64,000 nt of DNA from Pseudomonas sp. UBA6562 (GCF_002434265.1 NZ_DJJS01000008.1:62001-126000), one strand, 5' to 3'; shown: positions 8,600-17,064, numbered from the stretch's first letter. Program-made: numbers and translations. The notes: generated from the sequence alone by a model not told the origin.

Positions 8600-9436
8600 A
8601 TGAGCAATGCCTACGTCCCCCCCAAGGTCTGGCGCAACGACGCCGCCTCCGGTGGCAAATTCGCCAGCACCAACCGTCCGGTCGCCGGCCCGACCCACGA
8701 GAAGGAACTACCGGTCGGCAAGCAGCCCTTGCAGCTGTATTCGCTGGCGACGCCCAACGGCGTCAAGGTCACCATCCTGCTCGAAGAACTGCTTGCCCTG
8801 GGCCACACTGGCGCGGAATACGACGCGTGGTTGATCCGCATCGGTGAGGGCGATCAGTTCTCCAGCGGCTTCGTCAACGTGAACCCCAACTCGAAGATTC
8901 CCGCCCTGCTCGACCTCAGTGTCGAGCCGCCGCAGCGGGTGTTCGAGTCCGGCTCGATCCTGCTGTATCTCGCGGAAAAGTTCGGCGCCCTGCTGCCCAC
9001 CGAGTCCGTGGCGCGCACCGAAACGCTCAATTGGCTGTTCTGGCAGATGGGTGCGGCGCCCTATCTGGGCGGCGGTTTTGGCCACTTCTACGTGTATGCG
9101 CCGGAGAAGATCGAATACGCCATCAACCGCTTCACCATGGAGGCCAAGCGTCAACTCGACGTCCTCGACCGGCGCCTGGAAGAAAGCCCTTACCTGGGCG
9201 GCAACGACTACAGCATCGCCGACATCGCGGTGTGGTCGTGGTACGGCCAGCTGGTCAAGGGAACGGTGTACAACGCAGCCGAATTCCTTGCCGTCGAAGA
9301 GTACCCGCATGTGTTGCGCTGGGCCGAGACCATCGCCGCACGGCCCGCCGTGCAGCGTGGTTTGCGGGTCAACCGCACCTGGGGGGACGAGCGGACCCAA
9401 GTGCCGGAGCGCCACAGCGCGGCCGACTTGGACTGA
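8600..9436 (+). CDS. yghU: YghU-type glutathione transferase / disulfide reductase
   Basis: A 278-residue cytosolic protein close in length to E. coli YghU (288). The thioredoxin-fold N-domain (about 45-135) contains LYSLATPNGVKVTILLEELL, with the NGVKV helix start, and NPNSKIPALLD, the cis-proline segment that binds glutathione. The all-helical C-domain (about 140-260) contains GGNDYSIADIAVWSWY. YghU/Nu-class enzymes bind two glutathiones and reduce disulfides and organic hydroperoxides. The ATG at 8600 follows GAGGAG. It is followed closely by a strong terminator shared with the convergent transporter gene. Confidence 0.93.
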   Translation: MSNAYVPPKVWRNDAASGGKFASTNRPVAGPTHEKELPVGKQPLQLYSLATPNGVKVTILLEELLALGHTGAEYDAWLIRIGEGDQFSSGFVNVNPNSKIPALLDLSVEPPQRVFESGSILLYLAEKFGALLPTESVARTETLNWLFWQMGAAPYLGGGFGHFYVYAPEKIEYAINRFTMEAKRQLDVLDRRLEESPYLGGNDYSIADIAVWSWYGQLVKGTVYNAAEFLAVEEYPHVLRWAETIAARPAVQRGLRVNRTWGDERTQVPERHSAADLD

Positions 9437-9480
9437 GGCATGGACAAGGCGTGCGTAGCGCAGCCGATGTCCCGCACGGA

Positions 9481-9508
9481 AAAGGGCCGCTTTCGCGGCC
9501 CTTTTTTC
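9481..9508. terminator. Bidirectional intrinsic terminator
   Basis: A perfect stem (arms 9484-9490 and 9495-9501, GGGCCGC/GCGGCCC, loop TTTC) is flanked by AAAA on the left and TTTTTT on the right. It can therefore end both the yghU transcript and the convergent BCCT transporter transcript. Confidence 0.9.
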
Positions 9509-9511
9509 ATC

Positions 9512-11482
9512 TCATCCCACCAGGTGCAGGAAGTGCAGGTGGCGCTCGTAGTGATCGAGGATGTCGCCGATCACTTCGTCCTTCGACCAGCCCATGACGT
9601 CGTGGTCCTGGCCGCCTTCGCGCAAATGCACTTCGGCACGGAAATACTTGCGCTCCTCGCCGTCGGCCTCGCTGCTGACGAAGCTGGGCATCGCATAGGC
9701 TTGCGGGCGGATCTGGTAGACGAAAGTGTCTTCGCTCGGCCCGACCTTGAGCGTCACATCGCCCTCCTCGCCTTGCTCTACGACGCATTCATAACCCTGG
9801 CGGCGCCATTCTTCGGCGACCGACTGACAAGCCGGCAACCCGACGTCGCTGATGAAGCGCAGCACGTGGGAACGACGCGGGAACATCGCCAAAGTGCGCA
9901 AGCGGCGCTGCCAATTGCTGGCCCCTCGCGAAGCAGTCGGCGAAATCGCCAGCGCCTGATGGCGTAGCCCGCGCTTGGTGGCATCGAGCTTCAATGCCTT
10001 GAGCAATCCACGCATGCTGAACAGCAAAGCGATGGTGAACGGTAAGGCACTGGCGATGGTGGCGGTCTGCAAGGCCGTCAGGCCATCGGCAAGCAACAAC
10101 GCGATGGCTACCAGGCCCATGCTCGACGCCCAGAAGATGCGCTGGCGGACCGGCGTGTTTTCCTGCCCGCCCGAGGCCAGCATGTCGACCACCATGGCGC
10201 CGGAATCGGCCGAAGTGACGAAGAACACCACCACCATGACGATGGCCAAGGTGCTGATCACGCTGGAGAACGGGAAGTGTTCGAGGAAGGCGAACAAGGC
10301 CAGTGACGTGTCGCGGTTCACCGCTTCTGCCAAGTCGGTGAAGCCCTGGTCGAGGATCATGTGGATGGCGGTGTTGCCGAACACGGTCATCCATAGCAGG
10401 GTGAAGCCGGTCGGCACCAACAGCACCCCCGTGACGAACTCGCGGATGGTGCGGCCGCGGGAAATGCGCGCGATGAACAGGCCCACGAAGGGCGACCAGG
10501 CCAGCCACCAGCCCCAGTAGAAGAGCGTCCAGCCGCCGATCCAGTCGGTCGGTTGATAGGCGTTGAGGTTCAAGGTGCGGCTGACGATTTCGCTCAGGTA
10601 GCCACCGGTGTTCTGCACGAAAGTCTGCAGGATGAGCACGGTCGGTCCCAGGACCATCACCATCAGCAGCAACAGCACCGCCAGGCCCAGGTTGAGCTCG
10701 GACAGTCGGCGAATACCTTTGTCCAGGCCGGACACCACCGACAACGTAGCGAGGAACGTCGTGCCGATGATCAACGCGATCTGCACCGGAATCGACACCG
10801 GGACACCGAACAGTGCGTTGAGACCGGTGTTGATCTGCGACACGCCAAAGCCCAGCGAAGTCGCTACGCCGAGCACCGTACCGATGATGGCGAAGATGTC
10901 CACGGCATGCCCGATCGGGCCGTAAATGCGCTCGCCGATGAGTGGATAGAGCGCCGAACGCAAGGTCAGCGGCAAGCCATGGCGGAAGCTGAAGTAGGCC
11001 AGAATCAGCGCCACGATGGCGTAGATCGCCCAGGCGTGCAGGCCCCAGTGGAAGAAGGTGATGCGCATGGCTTCGCCCGCCGCCTGCACCGTACCGCCGT
11101 CGCCGAAGGGCGGCTTGGCGAAATGCATGACCGGCTCGGCGACGCCGAAGAACATCAGGCCGATGCCCATACCGGCCGAGAACAGCATGGCGAACCAGGT
11201 GGCGCTGCTGTAGTCGGGGGTGCTGTGGTCGGGGCCGAGCTTGATGTCGCCGTAGCGGCTGACCCCCAGAAAGACCACGGTACCGAGAACGATCGCCACC
11301 GCAAGGATGTAGAACCAACTGACGTTGCCGATGATCCAGCCCTGAATATGACCGAACAGCGCTTGCGCATGGGTTTGAAACACACTGGCGTAGATCACCA
11401 AGGCCAACAGCAAGAGCGCTGCTATCCAAAAGACGGGGGGATTGATGCTGGGTTTGCTTTCAGGGTCAGGCTTTGTCGGCAT
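9512..11482 (-). CDS. betT: BCCT family choline/glycine betaine transporter (BetT-like)
   Basis: A 656-residue inner-membrane protein with about 12 transmembrane helices (roughly residues 15-510). The BCCT signature in the eighth helix region is present (WTLFYWGWWLAWSPFVGLFI), as is the glycine-rich FSAGMGIGLMFFG segment of helix 3. A long hydrophilic C-terminal tail (about 515-656) ends DHYERHLHFLHLVG. That tail is characteristic of proton-coupled BetT choline transporters, where it tunes osmotic activation, rather than of shorter betaine carriers. The ATG at 11482 is preferred over a start 24 codons upstream because it sits directly before the first hydrophobic region. The betIBA genes are not adjacent. 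A 26-bp dyad (11643-11668) lies in its upstream region. Confidence 0.88.
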   Translation of the reverse strand: MPTKPDPESKPSINPPVFWIAALLLLALVIYASVFQTHAQALFGHIQGWIIGNVSWFYILAVAIVLGTVVFLGVSRYGDIKLGPDHSTPDYSSATWFAMLFSAGMGIGLMFFGVAEPVMHFAKPPFGDGGTVQAAGEAMRITFFHWGLHAWAIYAIVALILAYFSFRHGLPLTLRSALYPLIGERIYGPIGHAVDIFAIIGTVLGVATSLGFGVSQINTGLNALFGVPVSIPVQIALIIGTTFLATLSVVSGLDKGIRRLSELNLGLAVLLLLMVMVLGPTVLILQTFVQNTGGYLSEIVSRTLNLNAYQPTDWIGGWTLFYWGWWLAWSPFVGLFIARISRGRTIREFVTGVLLVPTGFTLLWMTVFGNTAIHMILDQGFTDLAEAVNRDTSLALFAFLEHFPFSSVISTLAIVMVVVFFVTSADSGAMVVDMLASGGQENTPVRQRIFWASSMGLVAIALLLADGLTALQTATIASALPFTIALLFSMRGLLKALKLDATKRGLRHQALAISPTASRGASNWQRRLRTLAMFPRRSHVLRFISDVGLPACQSVAEEWRRQGYECVVEQGEEGDVTLKVGPSEDTFVYQIRPQAYAMPSFVSSEADGEERKYFRAEVHLREGGQDHDVMGWSKDEVIGDILDHYERHLHFLHLVG

Positions 11483-11642
11483 GCGGGCGAAGCTCCTTGT
11501 CTGTGGTCTCGACGACACTTTTTTGGGTGCGGCTTTTTCCTGACCCCTTTCCAAGGGCAGGGTTCGCCTTGACGGCGACGTCGGCGTTGAAACGGCAAAA
11601 TTGCGCGCCAGCCTACACGACTAAAGCGATTGTTCGACAATA

Positions 11643-11668
11643 TGTAGTGACTAGAAATTTTCACTACA
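11643..11668. promoter_or_regulatory. Candidate operator dyad upstream of betT
   Basis: TGTAGTGA (11643-11650) and TCACTACA (11661-11668) form perfect 8-bp arms around an AT-rich 10-bp spacer, in the AT-rich part of the betT upstream region. The form and position suit binding of a dimeric regulator; which one is unknown. Confidence 0.5.
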
Positions 11669-11742
11669 AAATTATTGACGACCTTCCAGAAGTTTGGGCA
11701 TGATCGAGCCGTCTCCCTGATCGGGGACACTGGCACGGGTAT

Positions 11743-11850
11743 TCCAGACGGCCTGCGCGGTAACGCAGGCCGTCTCTGGAGCGGGAACTGTCCAAAAGAC
11801 AGCGTGAGAAAGCCCCTGTTGCAACGCTGCGGTAGCAGCTTTGGTAGTGC
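11743..11850. ncRNA. Cluster of hairpins: candidate structured RNA or leader
   Basis: Several perfect hairpins follow one another. The first has 12-bp arms (11746-11757 and 11764-11775) around CGGTAA. The second is CTGTC-CAAAA-GACAG (11788-11802), the third GCTGC-GGTA-GCAGC (11826-11839), then a short GTAG/CTAC dyad. They lie in the 426-bp gene-free interval 11483-11908, upstream of the small gene at 11909 and divergent from betT. No U-tract follows, and I recognise no known RNA family. Strand is unknown. Confidence 0.4.
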
Positions 11851-11908
11851 GCTACACGCCTGTGGCGAACACTCGGAACGACACCAGACAATGGGTAATG
11901 GGGGCTTT

Positions 11909-12241
11909 ATGATGAACCTGAACGACAAACCGACCATCGATCAATTGGCCCAGCTGTTCGCCGCGCGCAAGGACAGCTTCGACGACCACCTGCTGTGGCT
12001 CAGCCAGACCGGCGAGGTACGCCTCGACCGCCTGCCGCCCAACTCCCACGAAGAACAGTTCGAGGCCCACCTGCCGAGCATGCGCGCGCGCTTCAAGGTG
12101 TACCGCCGCGGCCAGGGCTTCGTGGGGCGCAAGGCGGCAGCTGACACCGAATTCGTGGCACGGGTGCTGCAAACGTTGCAACAGGAATGGCCCGCGGCCC
12201 GCGAGCGCGATGCGGTGAAAGTGATCGAATCGGTGGAGTGA
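11909..12241 (+). CDS. Hypothetical protein, 110 residues
   Basis: Small soluble protein that I do not recognise. It starts MMNLNDKPTIDQLAQLFAAR and continues with alternating charged and hydrophobic helices, and it has no cysteines, signal peptide or membrane segment. ATGs at 11909 and 11912 both follow GGGGG and cannot be separated; a further in-frame ATG lies at 11891. The preceding 426 bp contain no gene but show the betT dyad and a chain of hairpins that could be its 5' leader. A short hairpin follows the stop. Confidence 0.6.
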   Translation: MMNLNDKPTIDQLAQLFAARKDSFDDHLLWLSQTGEVRLDRLPPNSHEEQFEAHLPSMRARFKVYRRGQGFVGRKAAADTEFVARVLQTLQQEWPAARERDAVKVIESVE

Positions 12242-12262
12242 CGCCACCGGCGCTACAACCTG

Positions 12263-12288
12263 ACGCCCGGCCCCTGGTCGGGCGTTTC
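12263..12288. terminator. Hairpin between convergent genes
   Basis: ACGCCCG (12263-12269) and CGGGCGT (12279-12285) form a perfect 7-bp stem followed by TTT. It lies between the stops of two convergent genes (12241 and 12299), so it probably terminates the plus-strand transcript. Confidence 0.6.
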
Positions 12289-12298
12289 TGCGACCGCG

Positions 12299-12598
12299 TC
12301 AGGCCTTGCGTCGAGCCACCGACGGCAGCTCGACGGCGCCGGTCGCCAAGGCCCGTGCGCGGTCCACACCCCAGACCATGGCGCGGGTCATGGTTTCTCC
12401 CGGCCGCTGGCGATAATACTCTTCGCGGATCGCCGTACCTTCGCGGTTGTACAGGCCCAGGAACAGCTGTGTGGCGCCCAGGCGCGACAAGCGCACCTGG
12501 ACCTCAAACGAAGTGCCGTCGCTGAGTGCCTCGTCATGGCAACGACTGTGCAGGTTGGCATCGGCCCACTGCCAGTAAGTATCTTCCCTGACTCTCAT
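12299..12598 (-). CDS. Small conserved protein, 99 residues, paralogue of the 33.4-kb gene
   Basis: Unrecognised soluble protein (starts MRVREDTYWQWADANLHSR). It aligns along most of its length with the product of 33409-33735. Shared blocks include the W.WAD start, the central VQVRLSRLGATQLFLG and RPGETMTRAMVWGVDRAR. The pattern suggests a compact alpha/beta fold, but I assign no function. The ATG at 12598 is chosen because GGAG lies just upstream and because it aligns exactly with the paralogue's start; an earlier in-frame start would add 21 residues absent from the paralogue. Confidence 0.75.
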   Translation of the reverse strand: MRVREDTYWQWADANLHSRCHDEALSDGTSFEVQVRLSRLGATQLFLGLYNREGTAIREEYYRQRPGETMTRAMVWGVDRARALATGAVELPSVARRKA

Positions 12599-12738
12599 AG
12601 GGTTTCTCCGGTGGACATTGCTGAAATGTCCGACAGAAAAACACACCTGCACAGGCCTCACGAGCGCGATGCGCCAATCCCCTGCCCAGGATCAATGAAT
12701 CGACCGAAAACAGGCGCCGTTGAGCCGATTGCGAAGCT

Positions 12739-13059
12739 TCACGCCAAGCGTACCGCCGTACCACTGGCGAACATCACCACCATCCCGCCCTGCGCGCTGG
12801 GCATGCTGATTTCGAAGTTCACCCCGACCACCGCGTCCGCACCCAATTGCTGGGCATGCCGCTGCAACTCGTCAGTGGCCTGCTCGCGTGCCGTGCGCAA
12901 CGCGCTTTCGAGCGTTTGCGAGCGCCCGCCGAAAACGTCGCGAAAGCGCGCGAAGAAATCACGCACGAAGTTGACGCCCTGCACCGACTGGGCGCTGACC
13001 ACGCCGAGGTACTGGGCGACCGGACGACCGTCGATCTGTGAGGTTGTGGTAACGATCAT
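12739..13059 (-). CDS. YbjQ/UPF0145 family protein
   Basis: A 106-residue soluble protein matching the YbjQ family in length and sequence. It has an early strand with GRPVAQYLGVVSAQSVQG, a long helical middle (ARFRDVFGGRSQTLESAL), and AQQLGADAVVGVNFEI followed by the terminal FASGTAVRL strand. Family members form pentamers and are often labelled putative heavy-metal-binding; the function is not established. The ATG at 13059 gives the typical family N-terminus. It is separate from neighbouring genes on the same strand by more than 50 bp. Confidence 0.9.
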   Translation of the reverse strand: MIVTTTSQIDGRPVAQYLGVVSAQSVQGVNFVRDFFARFRDVFGGRSQTLESALRTAREQATDELQRHAQQLGADAVVGVNFEISMPSAQGGMVVMFASGTAVRLA

Positions 13060-13114
13060 GTCGAGCCTCCAAGCCGATACAAAGCGCCGATCCTAGCAGA
13101 TTGCCCGGCCTACC

Positions 13115-14008
13115 TCAGGTAGTGTGGTCACGGCGTGTGTGAAACCGTTGTGCCAGTCGCGGACCGAACACATTGATCAGCAGCCCCATCATCACCAGCC
13201 CCCCACCCCAACACTGCAACGCCGTCAGCCGCTCGCCCAGCAACCAGGCCGACGAACTCAACCCGATGACCGGCACCAGCAAGGAAAACGGCGCCACCTT
13301 GCCGGCCGGGTGCCGCGACAGCAAGGCGCCCCATAGGCTGTAACCGACCATGGTAGCGATGAAGGCCAGGTACCCCAGGGCCAACAGCGAATTCAGCGAG
13401 ATGTTCAGCAGCGCATGGCTGATCGCCTCGGGCCCCTCCAGCCACCACGACAGCGCCAGGAACGGCAGCGGTGGAATCAAGCCGCCCCAGACCACCAGGG
13501 CCACCAGGTCCACCGAACCGAAGCGTCGGGTGATGATGTTGCCCATGCCCCACATCGCGCCCCCGCACAGGGTCAGCAGCAAGGCGATCAGCGGCACGTG
13601 GGCACTGTCTTCGCTACCGATCACCGCCAGCCCCGCGGCCGCCACCAACAAGCCCAGCACACTCGCCGGGCGCAATCGCTCACCGAGAAACAGCGCAGCG
13701 AAGCCGAGCGTGAAGAACGCCTGGGATTGCAGCACCAACGACGCCAGCCCAGGCGGCATGCCGCTGTACATGGCTTGGAAAAGAAAGGCGAACTGCCCCA
13801 GTGAAATGGTCGCGCCATAGGCCACCAGCCAGCGCCACGGCAGCTTGGGCCGTTTGATCAACAACACGGCGGGAAACGCCACCAGCAAAAAGCGCAGCGC
13901 GCCGAGTAACATCGGCGGCAAGCCATCGAGGCCGACCTTGATGACGACGAAGTTGACACCCCACGCGACGATCACCACCAGGGCGATCAGCAGGTCCTTG
14001 AGCGGCAC
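13115..14008 (-). CDS. EamA/DMT family exporter
   Basis: A 297-residue inner-membrane protein with about ten transmembrane helices arranged as two EamA repeats (about 1-135 and 145-285). The first repeat has WGVNFVVIKVGLDGLPP, typical of the DMT superfamily, and the second has AMWGMGNIITRR. The closest familiar subgroup is the O-acetylserine/cysteine or amino-acid-metabolite exporter EamA, but the substrate cannot be read from the sequence. The ATG at 14008 is divergent from the PstS/OmpA fusion gene, across a 179-bp interval with an AT-rich promoter-like patch. Confidence 0.85.
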   Translation of the reverse strand: MPLKDLLIALVVIVAWGVNFVVIKVGLDGLPPMLLGALRFLLVAFPAVLLIKRPKLPWRWLVAYGATISLGQFAFLFQAMYSGMPPGLASLVLQSQAFFTLGFAALFLGERLRPASVLGLLVAAAGLAVIGSEDSAHVPLIALLLTLCGGAMWGMGNIITRRFGSVDLVALVVWGGLIPPLPFLALSWWLEGPEAISHALLNISLNSLLALGYLAFIATMVGYSLWGALLSRHPAGKVAPFSLLVPVIGLSSSAWLLGERLTALQCWGGGLVMMGLLINVFGPRLAQRFHTRRDHTT

Positions 14009-14187
14009 GGTTGGCTTCCTTATGCAGACTTTTTATAGAAACATCTAGAAACAGCATAACGCGACAGCGCCTGAGCCGTGCGGCACAGATGGCTCTAGAG
14101 AAAGCCATACAGTCCGGCGCGCCTGTCATCCGCTGGACACGCGACAGGCGTACCCTGCCGAGCATCGCCGCCAAGAGCCTGCACGGT

Positions 14188-15507
14188 ATGTCGCGTCTCA
14201 TCGCCCTCCTCTGCCTGGTGCCGACACTGGCCTGGGCGGCCCCCAGCCAGTTGCGCATCCAGGGCTCCAACACGCTGGGCAGCGCTTTGGTGCCGGCGTT
14301 GGTGCAAGGCATGTTGCAGGCACGCGGCGCGACCGCCATCGAGCAGCGGCCCGGCGCGCTTGCCAACGAATGGGTGGTTCGCGCACGCGACGCGCAGGGC
14401 CAGCCGATACGCATCGACATCGGCGCCCATGGCACGCGCACCGGATTCATGGCGTTGGCCGAAGGCCAGGCAGACCTGGCAAGCGCCTCACGTGCAATCG
14501 GCGATGACGAATTCAAGCGTCTGAGCGGCATGGGCGACTTGCGCAGTGCAGCCAGCGAGCAGGTGGTCGCGCTCGACGGCGTGGCGATCGTCACGCACCC
14601 GGACAACCCATTGAGGCAGTTGACGCTCGAACGACTGTCGCAGGTCTTTTCTGGTCAGGTGACACGCTGGGAGCAACTGGGCGTGACAGGCGGCGAGATC
14701 CACCTGTATGCCCGCGATGGGCGCTCGGGGACGTTCGAGACCTTCGACAGCCTGGTGCTGCGCCCACAGCGCCTGCGCTTGTCGGCCCAGGCCGAGCGCT
14801 TCGAGTCGGCCGACGCATTGGTGGCACAGGTAGTGGCCGACCGCCAGGCGATCGGCTTCAGCGGCTTGGGCACGCTGCACGCGGCACGCGCACTGGCGAT
14901 CGCAGCCGGCGATGGGCCGGCGATGGCGCCCAGTCGGGCGCTGGTGGCCAGCGAGGACTATCCCTTGTCACGGCGCCTGTACTTCTATTTACCCGCGCAG
15001 CCCACGCCCTTTGCCCAAGGTCTCGCGACGTTCGCCCAAAGCAACGCGGGCCAGGCCATCGTCGCCGCGCAGGGCTTCGTCGCGCAGCAGATCGTGCCGG
15101 TCGCCGTGGCGCCGCTGCCCGACCAGCCGCCGACCTACCGGCGTCTGGCCAGCAGCGCGGAGCGCCTGAGCGTGAGCTTTCGCTTCCAACCCGACAGTGC
15201 CCTGCTCGACACCAAGGCCCTGCACGACGTACAGCGGGTGGCCGGCTATCTGCGGGCTGCGGGCAAGCTGCGTGGCAGCGTGGTGCTGGTGGGCTTGAGC
15301 GACCGCAAAGACACGCCAGGCCGCGCGGCCCTGCTCTCGCGCCTGCGTGCGCTCGCGGTGCGTCGCGAACTGGCGCGCCAGGGCGTGCAGGCGCGGCAGG
15401 TGCTGGGCCTGGGCGATGCGTTGCCGGTGGCAGGCAACATGCAGTGGCAGGAGCGCCTGCGCAATCGCCGGGTCGAGGTGTGGGTCGACCGATCCGCGTC
15501 CGAGTGA
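14188..15507 (+). CDS. Periplasmic PstS-like binding domain fused to OmpA C-terminal domain
   Basis: A 439-residue exported protein. Its signal peptide is hydrophobic and ends near LAWAAPS (about residue 18). Residues about 20-290 resemble the phosphate-binding PstS-type solute-binding fold: LRIQGSNTLG at the start, ASRAIGDDEF, and YARDGRSGTFETFD, which is similar to the phosphate-coordinating SGT loop. Residues about 320-439 form an OmpA-type peptidoglycan-binding domain (FRFQPDSALLD..., SRLRALAVRRELARQGV, RNRRVEVWV). The fusion would tether a phosphate- or anion-binding module to the cell wall. No pst transport genes are adjacent. The ATG at 14188 is chosen for the clean signal peptide; the ribosome-binding site is weak. 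Confidence 0.85.
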   Translation: MSRLIALLCLVPTLAWAAPSQLRIQGSNTLGSALVPALVQGMLQARGATAIEQRPGALANEWVVRARDAQGQPIRIDIGAHGTRTGFMALAEGQADLASASRAIGDDEFKRLSGMGDLRSAASEQVVALDGVAIVTHPDNPLRQLTLERLSQVFSGQVTRWEQLGVTGGEIHLYARDGRSGTFETFDSLVLRPQRLRLSAQAERFESADALVAQVVADRQAIGFSGLGTLHAARALAIAAGDGPAMAPSRALVASEDYPLSRRLYFYLPAQPTPFAQGLATFAQSNAGQAIVAAQGFVAQQIVPVAVAPLPDQPPTYRRLASSAERLSVSFRFQPDSALLDTKALHDVQRVAGYLRAAGKLRGSVVLVGLSDRKDTPGRAALLSRLRALAVRRELARQGVQARQVLGLGDALPVAGNMQWQERLRNRRVEVWVDRSASE

Positions 15508-15586
15508 TCGCAACCGCCAGGCTGGCGCCAAAAGAACTGGCGGCCTGCCCGATGACCCTGTCAGCCGTGCGTTGACGTCGCAGGGC

Positions 15587-15880
15587 TCAAGGCGCAAACC
15601 CTTCTACAATGATCACTTCGGCCTTGGCCGCGCCTTGGCGGTGGCCGCAGGCTTCTTGATATTCGGCCGAGCGGTAGCAGGCCAACGCCTGCTCGTAGGA
15701 ATCGAACTCGATCACCACGCTGCGTTGCGGCGTGGGTCGGCCCTCCAGCGCTTCGCTGCGGCCGCCACGGGCCAGGAAACGTCCGCCATAGGCCTGGAAC
15801 GCCGCCGGCGCGCGCTGGGTGTACTGCTGGTATTGCTCGGCGTCGCTGACGTCGACATGGGCGATCCAATAGGCTTTCAT
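15587..15880 (-). CDS. DUF1330 family protein
   Basis: A 97-residue soluble protein with the DUF1330 pattern. It starts MKAYWIAHVDVSDAEQYQQY, continues with a GGRFLARGG turn, and has VVIEFDSYEQALACYRSAEYQ, ending in a VEGF strand. DUF1330 proteins adopt a dimeric ferredoxin-like fold like antibiotic-biosynthesis monooxygenases; their function is unknown. The ATG at 15880 is preferred because it matches the family start. It is divergent from ribBA, and a 71-bp intergenic region carries a perfect TGGTATACCA palindrome that could control either gene. Confidence 0.9.
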   Translation of the reverse strand: MKAYWIAHVDVSDAEQYQQYTQRAPAAFQAYGGRFLARGGRSEALEGRPTPQRSVVIEFDSYEQALACYRSAEYQEACGHRQGAAKAEVIIVEGFAP

Positions 15881-15912
15881 GCACTGCGCTCCGCAAGGGG
15901 GTTTGTGTATGA

Positions 15913-15922
15913 TGGTATACCA
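15913..15922. promoter_or_regulatory. Palindrome TGGTATACCA, candidate GntR-type operator
   Basis: A perfect 10-bp palindrome lies in the middle of the 71-bp region between the divergent DUF1330 and ribBA genes. The GT...AC half-site form resembles operators of the FadR subfamily of GntR regulators. No regulator gene lies nearby, so the assignment is only by similarity of form. Confidence 0.4.
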
Positions 15923-15951
15923 CAACCTTTTACAAGAAGTGAGCGTAGCGC

Positions 15952-17064
15952 ATGGCTTTCAACAGCATCGAAGAACTCCTCGAAGACTACCGCCAAGGCA
16001 AGATGGTCCTGCTGGTGGACGACGAAGACCGGGAAAACGAAGGCGACCTGCTCATCGCCGCCGAGCGCTGCGACGCCACCGCCATCAACTTCATGGCCCG
16101 CCATGCCCGCGGCCTGATCTGCCTGACCCTGACCGACGAGCATTGCCAGCGCCTCGGCCTGGAACAGATGGTGCCTGCCAACGGCAGCGCCTTCAGCACC
16201 GCCTTCACCGTGTCCATCGAGGCCGCCACGGGTGTCACCACCGGCATTTCCGCCGCCGACCGCGCACGCACCGTCGCCGCCGCCATGGCCGCCGACGCTC
16301 GCCCCGAAGATCTCGTGCAACCTGGCCACATCTTTCCCCTGCGCGCTCGCGAAGGCGGCGTACTCACCCGTGCCGGGCACACCGAAGCCGGCTGCGACAT
16401 GGCGCGCCTGGCCGGCTTCGCCCCGGCCTCGGTGATCGTCGAGGTGCTCAACGACGACGGCACCATGGCCCGCCGCCCCGACCTGGAAGTGTTCGCCGCA
16501 CAGCACGGCATCAAGATCGGCACGATCGCCGACCTCATCCACTACCGCCTGAGCACCGAGCACACGGTCAAGCGCATTGGCGAACGCGAACTGCCCACCG
16601 TACATGGCACCTTCCGTCTGGTCAGCTACGAAGACCGTATCGAAGGCGGCGTGCACATGGCCATGGTGATGGGTGAAATCCACCGCGAGCGTCCGACCCT
16701 GGTGCGCGTGCACGTGATCGACCCGCTGCGCGATCTGGTCGGCGCCGAGTATGCCGGCCCCGCCAACTGGACCCTATGGGCGGCGCTGGAAAAGGTCGCT
16801 CAGGAAGGCGCTGGCGTGGTGGTGGTCCTGGCCAACCATGAATCCTCCCAGGCACTGCTCGAACGCATTCCACAGCTCACCCAACCGCAACGTCCGTATC
16901 AGCGTGGGCAATCGCGGGTGTACTCGGAAGTCGGCACCGGGGCGCAGATCTTGCAAGACCTCGGCGTGGGCAAGCTCAACCACCTCGGCCCGCCGCTCAA
17001 GTACGCGGGCCTGGCCGGTTACGAACTGGAAGTGGTGCAGAGCATTCCTTTCGAGCCTGTTTGA
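15952..17064 (+). CDS. ribBA: RibBA: DHBP synthase with degenerate GTP cyclohydrolase II domain
   Basis: A 370-residue cytosolic enzyme of riboflavin synthesis. The N-terminal DHBP synthase domain (about 1-200) converts ribulose 5-phosphate to 3,4-dihydroxy-2-butanone 4-phosphate. It has the acidic metal site DDEDRENEGD (24-33), RHARGLICLTLT, and the RAGHTEAGCD substrate loop. The C-terminal part (about 205-365) has the GTP cyclohydrolase II fold but lacks the zinc-binding cysteine cluster of active enzymes: after RVHVIDPLRD there is no C..C.C pattern. GTP cyclohydrolase activity is therefore unlikely, and a separate RibA is probably encoded elsewhere. There is no room for an FMN riboswitch in the 71-bp upstream region. 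Confidence 0.92.
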   Translation: MAFNSIEELLEDYRQGKMVLLVDDEDRENEGDLLIAAERCDATAINFMARHARGLICLTLTDEHCQRLGLEQMVPANGSAFSTAFTVSIEAATGVTTGISAADRARTVAAAMAADARPEDLVQPGHIFPLRAREGGVLTRAGHTEAGCDMARLAGFAPASVIVEVLNDDGTMARRPDLEVFAAQHGIKIGTIADLIHYRLSTEHTVKRIGERELPTVHGTFRLVSYEDRIEGGVHMAMVMGEIHRERPTLVRVHVIDPLRDLVGAEYAGPANWTLWAALEKVAQEGAGVVVVLANHESSQALLERIPQLTQPQRPYQRGQSRVYSEVGTGAQILQDLGVGKLNHLGPPLKYAGLAGYELEVVQSIPFEPV

